A stretch of DNA of 64,000 nucleotides from Stenopsyche tienmushanensis (lineage: Eukaryota > Arthropoda > Insecta > Trichoptera > Stenopsychidae). Below the pieces are notes generated by a model that made no database searches, was not told the origin of the DNA, and was given only the letters and a program-made list of their open reading frames with translations. Made by a program: the position numbers and the translations under genes. Of this stretch, positions 13,212-23,589 are shown in pieces (the first letter of the stretch is position 1; each line of letters begins with the position of its first letter). The stretch spans positions 915,630-979,629 of the forward strand of contig WACJ01000127.1 in assembly GCA_008973525.1 (NCBI GenBank). The letters are read 5' to 3'.

Positions 13212-13803
13212 TAACAAACAAGTGTACATTCAAATTTATACACACAAAAAAAAATTGGGAATAAAAATGAACAGTACAATATAATTTAAATTTGCTAGCA
13301 TATTTATATTAAATAAGCGTAATTGTACAATGTGAGAATCCATTGATAAGATTTGTGAAACGATACGAATATGTAAATTTTTTGCCATTAGCTTGACTCA
13401 ATACTCTCTACTTCTTTTCAGGGTAATTTTTGGCACTTTTCTTTGTAGTTTATTCACCTTCTTTCGTTATTTAAATACTTATAATCTGTCTATAGTTATC
13501 TTTTTCTCCATTTAACTTTTACATGATGGAAATTGTTAACTAAAAGGCTTATCAGTATTTGTGTAATATATAAAAAGTAATACTGGTTGCTGTATGCTAC
13601 GTAGACACAACAGAAGCAACACGGCGCATGCGCGTAGCATGTCTATGTGCGTGTGTATGCGATAATGTTTATTCAAGTCACCTTATCACAGGGTAAACGA
13701 TTCAAATTAAACCCATATACAACTCGTATATTCGCATAGTGTATTTGCTTCTACAATTTTATAATCCCACATAGTTTTAAAAATTATTTGAAATTATTCT
13801 AAA
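13212..13803. other. Intergenic stretch with a GCGCATGCGC palindrome
   Basis: Mostly AT-rich. Positions 13624-13633 hold the perfect palindrome GCGCATGCGC, which resembles an NRF-1/Ewg-type site with one mismatch and lies between imperfect inverted copies of a GCTACGTAGACA/GTAGCATGTCTA motif. No adjacent exon was recognised. Confidence 0.35.
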
Positions 13804-14115
13804 TGCCGTATTTTGCAGCTATAAGACGCTACGGACTATAAGACCCACCTTACTTTTCAAACAATAACAAGCAAAAAATAACATTTTTATGATTAGATTA
13901 CAAAGCTAGAATTCTTTAAAAAAATCTTAGTTTATAAAACCGAACTGATCTTTAAAGCCCCTGAAAATCAAATACATGGCCATTTTTAAGATTGGCGGGA
14001 ATTTTAAATCAAACACTAGACATTTTTATATTAATTTCAAGTATAAGATGCATCTGAATTTTGGAGGTAATTTTTCAAAGGAAAAAGTGCGTCTTATAGT
14101 CCATAAAATATGGTA
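13804..14115. mobile_element. MITE-like element with CTATAAGACGC inverted ends
   Basis: The left end reads TGCCGTATTTTGCAGCTATA then AGACGC. The right end, reverse complemented, reads TACCATATTTTATGGACTATA then AGACGC, so terminal inverted repeats of about 28 bases face each other across about 310 bp. A second CGGACTATAAGACCC copy follows inside the left end. It has no coding capacity. Ends of this type (xACCGTATTTTxxGxCTATAAGACGC) occur in widely dispersed animal DNA transposons, but I cannot name the superfamily with confidence. Confidence 0.65.
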
Positions 14116-15436
14116 TTTGATGCAATCAGTAAATAAATACTGATATTTTTCATGCCAAAATAAATTGAGAAAGTACATGTGAAATCTCTCGGCTCCTGCC
14201 AAAACTTCGCACTGTTCTTCGTGGAGCACAAAATATAGAGACAAGAAATTATCTATAAATACCTGTGGTGAATTAAAGCGATAGCAAACAACGTTCTTGT
14301 TGCAAATTCAGTTTGTACGTTGCAGCGACAGGTGAAAGGCAGCGGTGAAAACTTTTACCTTGTCCGATGTTTAATGAAACATCAACGTCGAAACGTTACC
14401 AAAAGTTCAACCGATGCAGGATCCGACTCAGACGGATTGAATTTCCATTCAAATTGCAGACATTTGACTCAGCACGCCGATAAGTTTATGACGTTGACCG
14501 AGCAAGTTAGCGAAAATCTAAATAATCGTATTACACATCCTTTGTGGAAGAAACGCTATATTATGCATTCACGATGATTGAATACGGGAGCTTTCGTCGT
14601 ATTGCTTCAAAGCCTTGCCAATAATATCGTATGACGATAGTCGCGACTGTAAAATTTCTGGATCTATATGTTTTAAGCCGCAGCACATACTGTGTTGCGG
14701 TCTACGAAGTATTATTGCAAAAAGAAAACAGCAAAGTTAAACCCCAACTCAAATTGCATTTTCTGAGATATGATTTCCTTTGTATGCCAGAACGACACTT
14801 CGTTTTTCCTTATAATACATTCTACCCGAGTCACGTATGAAATTATTTTACAAGAAAATATCGGGAGTGATTCATAACACTACGATTAATACATATTTTG
14901 ATCTTTATATCATTCATTAAAATATCCCACATAGAAAGTATCCCAGTGTTATTTGTTTATGGCGCCAGCTTTTGTATGCCATTTGATCGACTATCGCGAT
15001 CCAGATTTAACTTGATTTTTTGGATATAAAAAGTAAAATACTAGGACAATTAATAAAGGCGCTAACGCACTCCAATGCGTTAATAAATTTGTAAAAAAAT
15101 ATAATTCAATATTTAAATAAACTTATCCTTGTATAACTACATGTGAAAGACAATGAGAAAATTTCTTACGAAAAATGCTTTTTATATAAACATCATGGAA
15201 ATTACTTATATTCGATAGCAGATATTGAGAAAAATAAGTTTTCCGATCAATCATCTCAATTCAGAGACAATTCATTAAATTGGGCAGGTCCATCTATAGC
15301 CGACTGACTTGTTACAATAATTGCAGATTGTATCAATAATAGAAATCTCTATACATGAATAATCTTTATTGGGATTTAAAGAGAAAGTTCATAATTTTAT
15401 ATTTTAATTGAAATTGTATTTAAAAGTTGAATTTTA
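14116..15436. other. Intergenic stretch without recognised features
   Basis: Open frames at 14320-14577 and 14631-14840 (plus strand) lie in slightly GC-richer sequence, but they contain no domain I recognise and lack clear splice sites or promoter context. Confidence 0.35.
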
Positions 15437-15692
15437 TTATGATAAAAACGAGTCAGAGATGCACTCCTGATATTTATGAAGGAAATCTCTACCCCTGTAA
15501 AGAATAGATGGATTGGACTCTATACATTCCAGTAAACCCTTTCCAGTAAAATAAACATGGTTGTCTCGTCTTTTGTGTTTTTTAGACGTATCAGGAGGAG
15601 AATATTTGATGATGATAATATTCATATGACTTCTTCCTATAAATGGATATTGAAGAGGTCCTAGTCTTGCAGTGGGTTGCTTATGGCTATGA
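15437..15692 (-). CDS. Possible terminal exon of an unidentified gene
   Basis: On the minus strand a frame is open from a TTTTTAAG acceptor-like site (about 15692) to the stop at 15437-15439, about 85 codons. The predicted end of the protein starts His/Ser-rich (SHSYHSHKQPTARLGPLQYP), continues through a basic SKKHKRRDNH patch and finishes with an acidic/aromatic region (GRDFLHKYQECISDSFLS). An AATAAA signal overlaps the stop codon. I recognise no family and found no matching upstream exon. By rough estimate a few open frames this long are expected by chance in 64 kb of such AT-rich DNA, so this is a candidate only. Confidence 0.25.
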
Positions 15693-17687
15693 TAAGAATG
15701 GCTTAAAAATAGTTAATGAAATATTAATTAAAAAAATAATTATACCTTACTTAATACATTCATATTATATAATTCACTAAGAAAAATGTATTAAAACTGG
15801 AATACTCCATTATTTTTTTTTTAACAGTGCATTGTTGCGAATGTCTATTATAAAGTCTCTTTGTGAAGAGCATTATATTTTCTTTATGAAATAGTGGTCA
15901 AAGATGAGATAATATTAAAAAAGTAATGGAATGTATATAAACTCTAGATCTGCAAACTATATTAATGCAATAATATACGATCTTTAGATTATGTTATTAA
16001 ACTATATAAATTGGTTTTACTTGTCTTATATGAATTTAAAAAATGGATTTACAAAGCTTAAAAATTATTTATCAACATTTTTACATAGGATACATGTCGT
16101 TAATATCTAGAATATTTTGATTATCTTAACTTTAAAGCTTATTCAGATTTATACGGTCTATTTAATTGTCGTCTTGGGATTATATTGTCGTTAGATAGCT
16201 TCCCAAATGATTAATGTTCATCTCTTCCAAATCTATCCGGTGGAATTTTCATAAGAAAAAAATCGATCAATAAGAAAATACATTTTTGGGTATGAGTGCT
16301 TAATATTATCACAACATAAATGTTGTTAATAACTGGCCAAAAATGTATTTTAATCCCGTTTGAAATTTTTCAATGTGACCTGCCAATGTCAAACTGTCGT
16401 GGACCAAAATTTGAGGCGATTTTCTCCGACAAATATTGCTTTTCATTGTGTTCGGAGACTTTCGGTTAATTGTATTGATATCATTTACATTACGCAAAGC
16501 AAATTTTCTATTGAAAATAACACAAGGGTATACATTCAAAGCATTTAAACATTTTATGCCTAAAGACTCTCTTTGACTGATATTAATTATTTCTTTCATG
16601 TAACGCTGAAATTTCCATCAACATTATTCTCACTTAAATGAATAATTATTCACTTGATTATATTCGGGATTAATCTTAATCATAGTATATCAACTCTACT
16701 CTGGGATAATCTTATAAACTGTATAATTTTAATTATTCAATCGCTTCAGTCGGGTTCGTTAACCTAATCGCAAAGAGGCATTGCAAAATTTTGCGTCGAA
16801 TGCTTTGTGCTGCATTTCGGTCGAAGGTTCTATCCAAACTTCTGTTTGGGGTAACGAAAACATCATACTTCGCAGTATTCGTCATGTTTTACAACATCAT
16901 GGATACACAAAGTTGTTATCCATATCATGGAAAGTCTGTGTAATTAATAACAAGGCTTTACGGCGTTTGACAGGCATCGCCGCATCAGATAACTAGCAAC
17001 ACATTACAACTCAAAGGATAGAGCCTTTGGGTCTCAGTTATAAATCTAAAGTCATCGTCTAAAACCCAAACAACTTTGAATATTAAATGTATCACAGTTG
17101 CAACATTTGCTTTGATATCCTCATTCAATTTATTACTATGCACCTCCATAGTACAATTTAATATCAGTTTTATTCAATAATGTTGCCGCTCAATATGAAT
17201 CAAATTAACCGGAGCGTTGAGCTTTAATACACTACGGTAAAAATAAAACGAGAGCACCATTGATGGTACACAACGACCTCGTTGGCAATTTCGCAAAATG
17301 TATGAATTTGCGTTCAAAAACTAAATTTATCAAAAGCGAAGCAAAGTGCGATTCGATGTACTAAATTGGTAATTCAATCACAAATTAATTAATTCATCTT
17401 AATGAAAACTAGTATCGATTTGAGCTTTACGTATATGAAAGCTCCCACAAGGTAAATTGAAACTCATTAAAAACACTTAAATAGATTTATTGAAATATAT
17501 AATTTAATCTTTGTTTTCAATTATGGATTTCGATAAGATATTTTCAATTGGTATTGTGCCATCTGTACAAAATAGTCTAGCCAAAATATTATAGGAATAA
17601 TTTTAATTTGTATATAAAATACAAAATTTTATTCTTCAATATGTCATAATTAAGACAGTTTATGACTCTTTATGAAATTAAATATAT
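15693..17687. other. Intergenic stretch without recognised features
   Basis: AT-rich. Open frames at 16309-16599 and 16781-16996 have no recognisable motif. Confidence 0.35.
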
Positions 17688-17735
17688 ATTGCTTTAAAAA
17701 ACCGCATAACTTCGAAATCGCACAAAAAGAGGTTT
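17688..17735 (-). repeat. Pogo-like family terminus (fragment)
   Basis: Read on the minus strand: CCCAAACCTCTTTTTGTGCG followed by ATTTCGAAGTTATGCGG. This is nearly identical to the ends at 12845 and 47499. The inner sequence toward lower coordinates does not match other copies, so only the terminal 45-50 bases are preserved. Confidence 0.6.
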
Positions 17736-18099
17736 GGGTTCATGTACAACTTAATAATAATGTATTAGTAAAATCATTCTTAGAAATTAAAACATTTATT
17801 GGGCATAATATAGCACCACAATTGCCTTTTTACAGTGGACGCTTCTTTCTTATCGCGTTTTTGAAGAAAAATCACAATTCATCCTCATTGACAAGATTCT
17901 TCAGAAATGAAGTTTGATCGTTTTTCTATAGTAAATCAGTAAAAATTCGGACATATCTGGCTTTGATGTTTTTAAAGAGTTCGTGGAAAATCCATCCAGT
18001 CAATTTCCATACTTTTAAGAGTTATACAAATGATTCATATTGAATTCTTCAGTATGAACATTCTCGTTATCGAGCTTTCGTCCTCTTCCATGGATGCCA

Positions 18100-18420
18100 A
18101 AAGTGCTGGATCATCGAAATTTAACTAAGTATAAGTTCCTTTTCAATTTGCATAAAGACTAAATTTGATCTTATCACACACACCTTAAAATTTCATACTG
18201 TAGAAACACTGTATTAAATGTATTGGTCTTATTTCACTTTTCAATCAGTATTGAAAAATGTTGATTGATCTGTACAGAATATAATTTTGAAAAACATCAG
18301 TGAATCATGCTGTGAATGAAGTAGCTTTCTTTTAAAGGCTTAGGTGAATTTTTCAAACGTGGCAACTGGCATTCGCTTTGGTGCAAGTACTCCACTATGT
18401 CTTGTGTTATTTGTCGTAGT
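18100..18420 (-). pseudogene. Possible highly degraded DDE transposase fragment
   Basis: On the minus strand, one frame gives KRKLLHSQHDSLMFFKIIFC followed by TDQSTFFN. This resembles the 'R..FC...L......FL.KIIFTDE..F..NG' block around the first catalytic Asp of DDE_3-type (IS630-Tc1-mariner) transposases, the broad type also seen at 26.1-26.5 kb. Stops and frame changes surround it. The match is weak and could be coincidental. Confidence 0.28.
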
Positions 18421-21400
18421 TTTGGTATTTGTGGATAAACACGTACCTGTTACATTTTGTCTGCAAACCGGCATCTATCCGGTGCAAAATGAACTGCACG
18501 ACCACTTTTGAGCGAAATGCAAACACGAATTTGCGACTCCGAGTATGAAAACTGTTACAAGGAATATTTTATTTGGATGTGCTTTGAGGGTGCAAAGCTT
18601 GCAGCGGGCGCATCTCCTTTGGAGAGTAATGGTGCGTCACAAAGTTCCATGCTCCAAAGGACCGTCAAATCATCACAGTTTACATTTTTTATTCTGGCCA
18701 TTGTGCACTACTTGGAACATGCATGCAAATATATCCAATCTCTGAAAGCAGATTTCCCAACCATTAAGCAAATGCACGCAAGAGCATTTCTCCATTGCGC
18801 TATGGCTACATTATAATTATGTGCTTAAAAATCCACGTACTAAAAGTCGAAAAGAAGCTTTACTTTTTCCGTTTTTCAGGAATTCTAAAACAAGTTTTAT
18901 ATTTAAATTATGCGGTCATGCCTTTGTTGGTTGGGCGAAATGTCATCCCCACGCAAAGTCGCTGTTGATCTATGTAGATGCAATTACCAGAATCTTCTGT
19001 ATTCCTGCAGACACATATAGAATAATGACATCTATCTCAATTATTGCGCTACTGAATCATCGGATAGCTTCGGCAGCGGGAAGATGTCCTTCTCGCAGAC
19101 TCATAGCTGTCACCTATCCCCGATCCTATTGCGAGAGCATCCTCGCCTCACGTTACACCTTCATAATAACGCTTCATAATAGGGTCTCGACATTGAGCTA
19201 ACGTTGAGGAAATAAAGACGATACATGGATAATTCCAAATTTTGTACATATAACATATCATATAATTTACTGAAAAAAATTACGCTTTTGACATTGAACT
19301 GCTTTTGGACTTACCAGATTTTAGACATGCTGATTGAAAGAATTCTTTATTATCAATATCTGGATAAAGTGTTTCCGCATAAGAACCAAATATTAACACT
19401 TTATCTGCGGAAGAACTTCATATGCGCTTATCTTCTGGTGTGAAATATCATTCAATGTTTTTTTTAAAATATTATTCACTATATTTGGATCATGTATATC
19501 CAAAGCTTACTAAAATGATGTAAGCAAAAAACAGTGATCAATTATACAATTTCAGCACATGATTTTATTATCAAATTGGCAATTTAAAGACTGTATTAAT
19601 TTTTACGTAGATCTTGTTAATTGTGTGCTTCATTTGCAATGCATGAATATGATAAATCAAGCATATTTTATTAAGTAATTGGCCCTAATAATTAGGTTTA
19701 CCCTGATTTATCAGTGCTTCATTAAGCATTTATTACAATTAAATCAATTCTATTGATGTTTTCAAATACTATATAAGTTGCATAGAATGGTGCATGTAAA
19801 AAAATCTCGTGGATCTTTGATTAATAGTTACAGGAATGCGCTATTATAATTCTCAAAGTAATGAATGAGGACATTAATGTTTCATTAGCATCTGCTGGTG
19901 AAATATTTACGATGAAATTATTGAAGTCCTTATAGGAACCAGCATAGGTTCACATCCAACCACAATCACAAGTGCTTTGTGAAATATTAAATCATTCGAA
20001 AAGACAGTGTAACATGTAACCAGCAGGTGGAATGTTCAATTAGAGGTTGTTTCCTAGCACATTCATCTCCCTGCTAAACACGACTTGGAGTTATATCCTT
20101 TCGACGGCAATTAATTTTCAGCAGAATAATTCTTTTATTTATCGAGTTTGTCATAACTGACTATGGTGTTATATGTGATATTTTTCATTGTGTAACGGTC
20201 GTGCAGGGGGGGTTGAAGCTAAAAGATAGGTAGGTGAGTAATGGTCCTCAAGAGTGCTATGGTGAGTAGATGAACCATACCCTCGGGGCGCAATCTTACA
20301 GACCTCCAAGCTTTCGGATCGATCTGCTAAAAATTGACATCAATGTGCTTTCATGCAAGTCTTATAATACCATATGATATTGCTCATGTTGCCCAATTCG
20401 TTGTAGGATTTAGTCATTGTGCCAATATAGTACCTTGATTTTTTTTTATATGCAAATTTTTAAAAACGTGATCCAATTTTATTTTAATCCCAGGGGACAA
20501 AATTACTGACAATGAGCTGCTGAATAAAATTAAAAGCTAAACATTAAAACACGACGTGCTTTATTTCAACATCTGTTGCACTATGGTATTACTTAATTTA
20601 AGATAAAAGCGTTTTTTTCCATTTTTTTTCTTAAAAAAATATGCTTAGGATTATTTAATTCTAACGGCACTAAACTCACTCATATGACCTGTTTTAAAAT
20701 TTGAATTAAAATTGTATAGTTATTGCTAGTCCTTTTTTTCAAATAAACTTTGTAGGAAGTCTTAGATTATTTAACAAATAAATTTCTCATATTGTTTTTT
20801 TACATATTAGTTTATCCTGAAAGAAATCCTTTTCTCAAAAATTTATTTATGCAAAGTTTTTACATAAGTCAATATGAAATACAATTGTCTTCCACCTGTA
20901 CTGTAAATGTTTTATCCTCTTTTTATAAAAACTAGAACTACTTCGTGGTTTTTACTAAAACAACGAATTAAAATATTTTTTGATTTCATCTCAATTTTTT
21001 TAGTTGATTAATGAGGATCTGTTTCAATTAAAGATCGTTTCATCAAAATTTGCGGGTCATCCTGATTTTGAGGCACTCTGTAATTTTCTGCCGGCCGATT
21101 TAAAGCATCTAAACCAAAATTGATATCCGTTGAACCATACAACAAAGAGAGAAAAATACAAAAATATTTTCTTGGCAGTGTGAGAACACAAACTGAGCTC
21201 AAACGTCACCATGTGAAAATAATGGACTTCTTTCGAGAGGTCCAAGTATTACACTCTTTTCTAAATTTCTCTACCTGAGATCTTAATTCTGCACTTCCTA
21301 AGTGGGTCAGAATAGCCAATAAGGTACGTCTGATAAACATTTTAGTATTTGTATACTATAATGGTAACTGACAGTTTGATTTTCATATGAAATGCCTTGG

Positions 21401-22299
21401 CTTCATCGACTAAAAATATATTGAACGTTGATAGTACATGAGATAAACCAGTCTCTAACATTGGGTTGAGAATACCATGTCCAGCAAAAATAGACATGTA
21501 CCACAATTTGTAGAATTATTCCAAAAGTCTTTGACAATATGTCTAATTAATAAACTGTATCAATTTGTGTTGTTCCTTGAGACAAAATCATAATGATTTC
21601 AACTTGTTGCTTTCATTTTTTAACCCATTATTTCAAATTTTGATGCACCATTAATTTTATCTAAATAACACTAATTTGTAAGAGGCTATAAACATTTTCG
21701 TGAAAGTCGTGCCGAATAAAAAATCGCCATAAATTTTATAATGCAGTGATTATAAGATCTTAAGTCTGTCTTAAAATATTTGAGCCCGTTAATGGTGAGG
21801 GTGCTTATAAGCATATTTAGTGGCTGGCCGGGGTGGGCTGTTGGGAGAAACCCCTCAGATTACCTGAAATGGAGTGAAGCTGACTGGTCTTCTCATGGCT
21901 CATTTGCAAATGTCAAGCAGCTCGCGGTCAGAGCAGACTTGCGACGTTAAGTTCACAACCGACCGCCCTAATTCTATTTGCATGTGCTTAGCATCGCTAC
22001 TAACATTTACATTTTGCCACCGAATTACCCCCAAATTTATATGCCATCAATGGCCGGAACATTTAATGGAATATTAATTGGAATGTTTCGGCAAACACCC
22101 CTTTGATCAGTGCAGATATTGCTATGGTCCACACACAATAGGTGGCTCTAATCGCGCGCATTGTCCTGCCAGTCTATAATAATGCATCAATGCAGAGATT
22201 ATATATTTTTCGAATTAAATACAAATCTATCAAATTAATCCGTCTATAACAACTAAATATTTGGGTCAATATTTAAACAGATCAACTTTTTCCATATAC
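18421..22299. other. Intergenic stretch; GC-richer open region at 18.5-19.2 kb
   Basis: At 18508-18816 and 18821-19201 (plus strand) two consecutive frames of 102 and 126 codons lie in sequence clearly richer in GC than its surroundings. Neither encodes a domain I recognise and no splice sites tie them together. The block at 21780-22190 is also GC-richer, with ATTTGCAT- and ATTTGCAAATG-like words, and could be regulatory. The rest is AT-rich and unremarkable. Confidence 0.35.
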
Positions 22300-22935
22300 A
22301 TGAAATATCATTGCAATCAAGACACGACGAATCAATAAGAACGCTGCATTCAATATATAATATACATTTTTTATTATTACAAACTATTATTTTAGAATCC
22401 CACCATACACATAATATCACTTTTGAATGCACTGGTCGTTTAAGGGTTTAAATAGTTTTTTTTTCCACGCTCTAATCATTGTATTTTTTTTTCTTCAAGT
22501 TTGAATAAAGACCCCGTTTCTCGTGATCAAACACTAAGTTACAAAGAAATGGGTTTTATAATTCTCGTTCTTACAATAATCTACTGATGTTAAGTCATTG
22601 GATTATAATGCGGTTGATTAATGTATGTGAAACCCGAACACTTTATTTTTTTAATCCTGGCCAACTTTTTTATGATCTTATGAGTATTGCACGAAGATGT
22701 GCCAACCATTTCTGATAAGTTTTCGATGATCAGCTTCGGATTGTCCTTGATTGCAGACTTCAAAACTACTTCTTTTTCCTGAATGAGTCATCCATTACGA
22801 GATTCGTTTTCTAAACTCAAATCACCAGATTTTACTTTTTAAGCCGTCGTTAGCATTTTCTGATGTCCAATATATCACTATAAATCACGTAGAAATTTTT
22901 ATAGCTTCTGAAGCTATCTTTCTCCCAAAAATGAA
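22300..22935 (-). pseudogene. Mariner transposase relic (N-terminal and first-Asp region)
   Basis: Minus-strand translation across several frames and stops gives KSGDLSLENESRNG, then VVLKSAIKDNPKLIIENLSE and MVGTSSCNTHKIIKKLARIKK (the paired helix-turn-helix DNA-binding region), then HEKRGLYSN, then KVILCVWWDSK. This is the order of a mariner transposase from the N-terminal domain to the block just after the first catalytic Asp (usual form GDEKW; here altered to DHEKRG). The C-terminal third is missing. It lies immediately beside, and opposite in orientation to, the TIR-bounded mariner at 23011-23587. No matching terminal repeat was found for this piece. Confidence 0.7.
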
Positions 22936-23010
22936 CCAATCCTTACTGCTCTACAAACCAAAGAAGATGATATTATGAGAAAACCACATTTTCTATGGAT
23001 ATCCTTAATA

Positions 23011-23587
23011 TTAGATAAAGCGGAAAGAAATGTCATTTTTTTTTATTGCGTCTTTTGCCGTCAATTTGCCTCGGGTTACTGTCTAGTGAATACGTTAAGG
23101 TTGGTATCATTTTGAAGCTCTGTTGTTTGTCTTACTTTTTCAAATATTTGTATATTTTTTTAGCCATAATGAAAATGTCCAAGCCAGAAATTGATGAGAC
23201 TCATTATTACAGCATAATAATGCAAGACCACACCCAGCAAGGATTACGCAGAACAAAATAAGGGAACTGGATTTGGAAGTGCTACGAAATCCACCATATT
23301 CTCTTAATATTGCACCTTCAGACTATCATATTTTCAAGTCATTAGAACATTCCCTTCGCGATAAAAAATTCCCTTCTGTGGAACAAGTGAAAAATCATTT
23401 AGCTTCTTACTTCAGTGTAAAACTGGCCGAATTTTACGAAAAAGGTATTAAAAAGCTACCTAATCTATAGAGGACAACTATAAATAACAATGGAAATTAT
23501 TTAACTTAGTAATATTGTACAACTTTTATTAAAATATTTTGTTTCTCCAAATAACAAAAAAATGACATTTCTTTCCGCTTTAACTAA
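23011..23587 (+). mobile_element. Internally deleted mariner with intact terminal inverted repeats
   Basis: The left end reads TTAGATAAAGCGGAAAGAAA then TGTCATTTTTT. The right end, reverse complemented, differs at one of 31 positions (TTAGT for TTAGA). Both ends are flanked by TA (23009-23010 and 23588-23589), the mariner target duplication. At 577 bp it is under half of full length (about 1.3 kb). Inside are remnants of the last third of a transposase: a QDH piece in the position of the second catalytic Asp, a frame change, then NPPYSLNIAPSDYHIF with the third catalytic Asp (APSD), and a C-terminus ending FYEKGIKKLPNL. It can move only if a transposase is supplied in trans. The near-perfect ends suggest fairly recent activity. 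Confidence 0.88.
23250..23506 (+). pseudogene. Mariner transposase C-terminal third
   Basis: An open frame carries KIRELDLEVLRNPPYS, then LNIAPSDYHIFKSLEHSLRD, the helical EQVKNHLASYFSVKLAEFYE and GIKKLPNLW, corresponding to the end of DD34D transposases, with NNNGNYFT* as the usual last residues. The frame is shifted relative to the upstream QDH segment, so no continuous protein is possible. It belongs to the element at 23011-23587. Confidence 0.8.
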
Positions 23588-23589
23588 TA

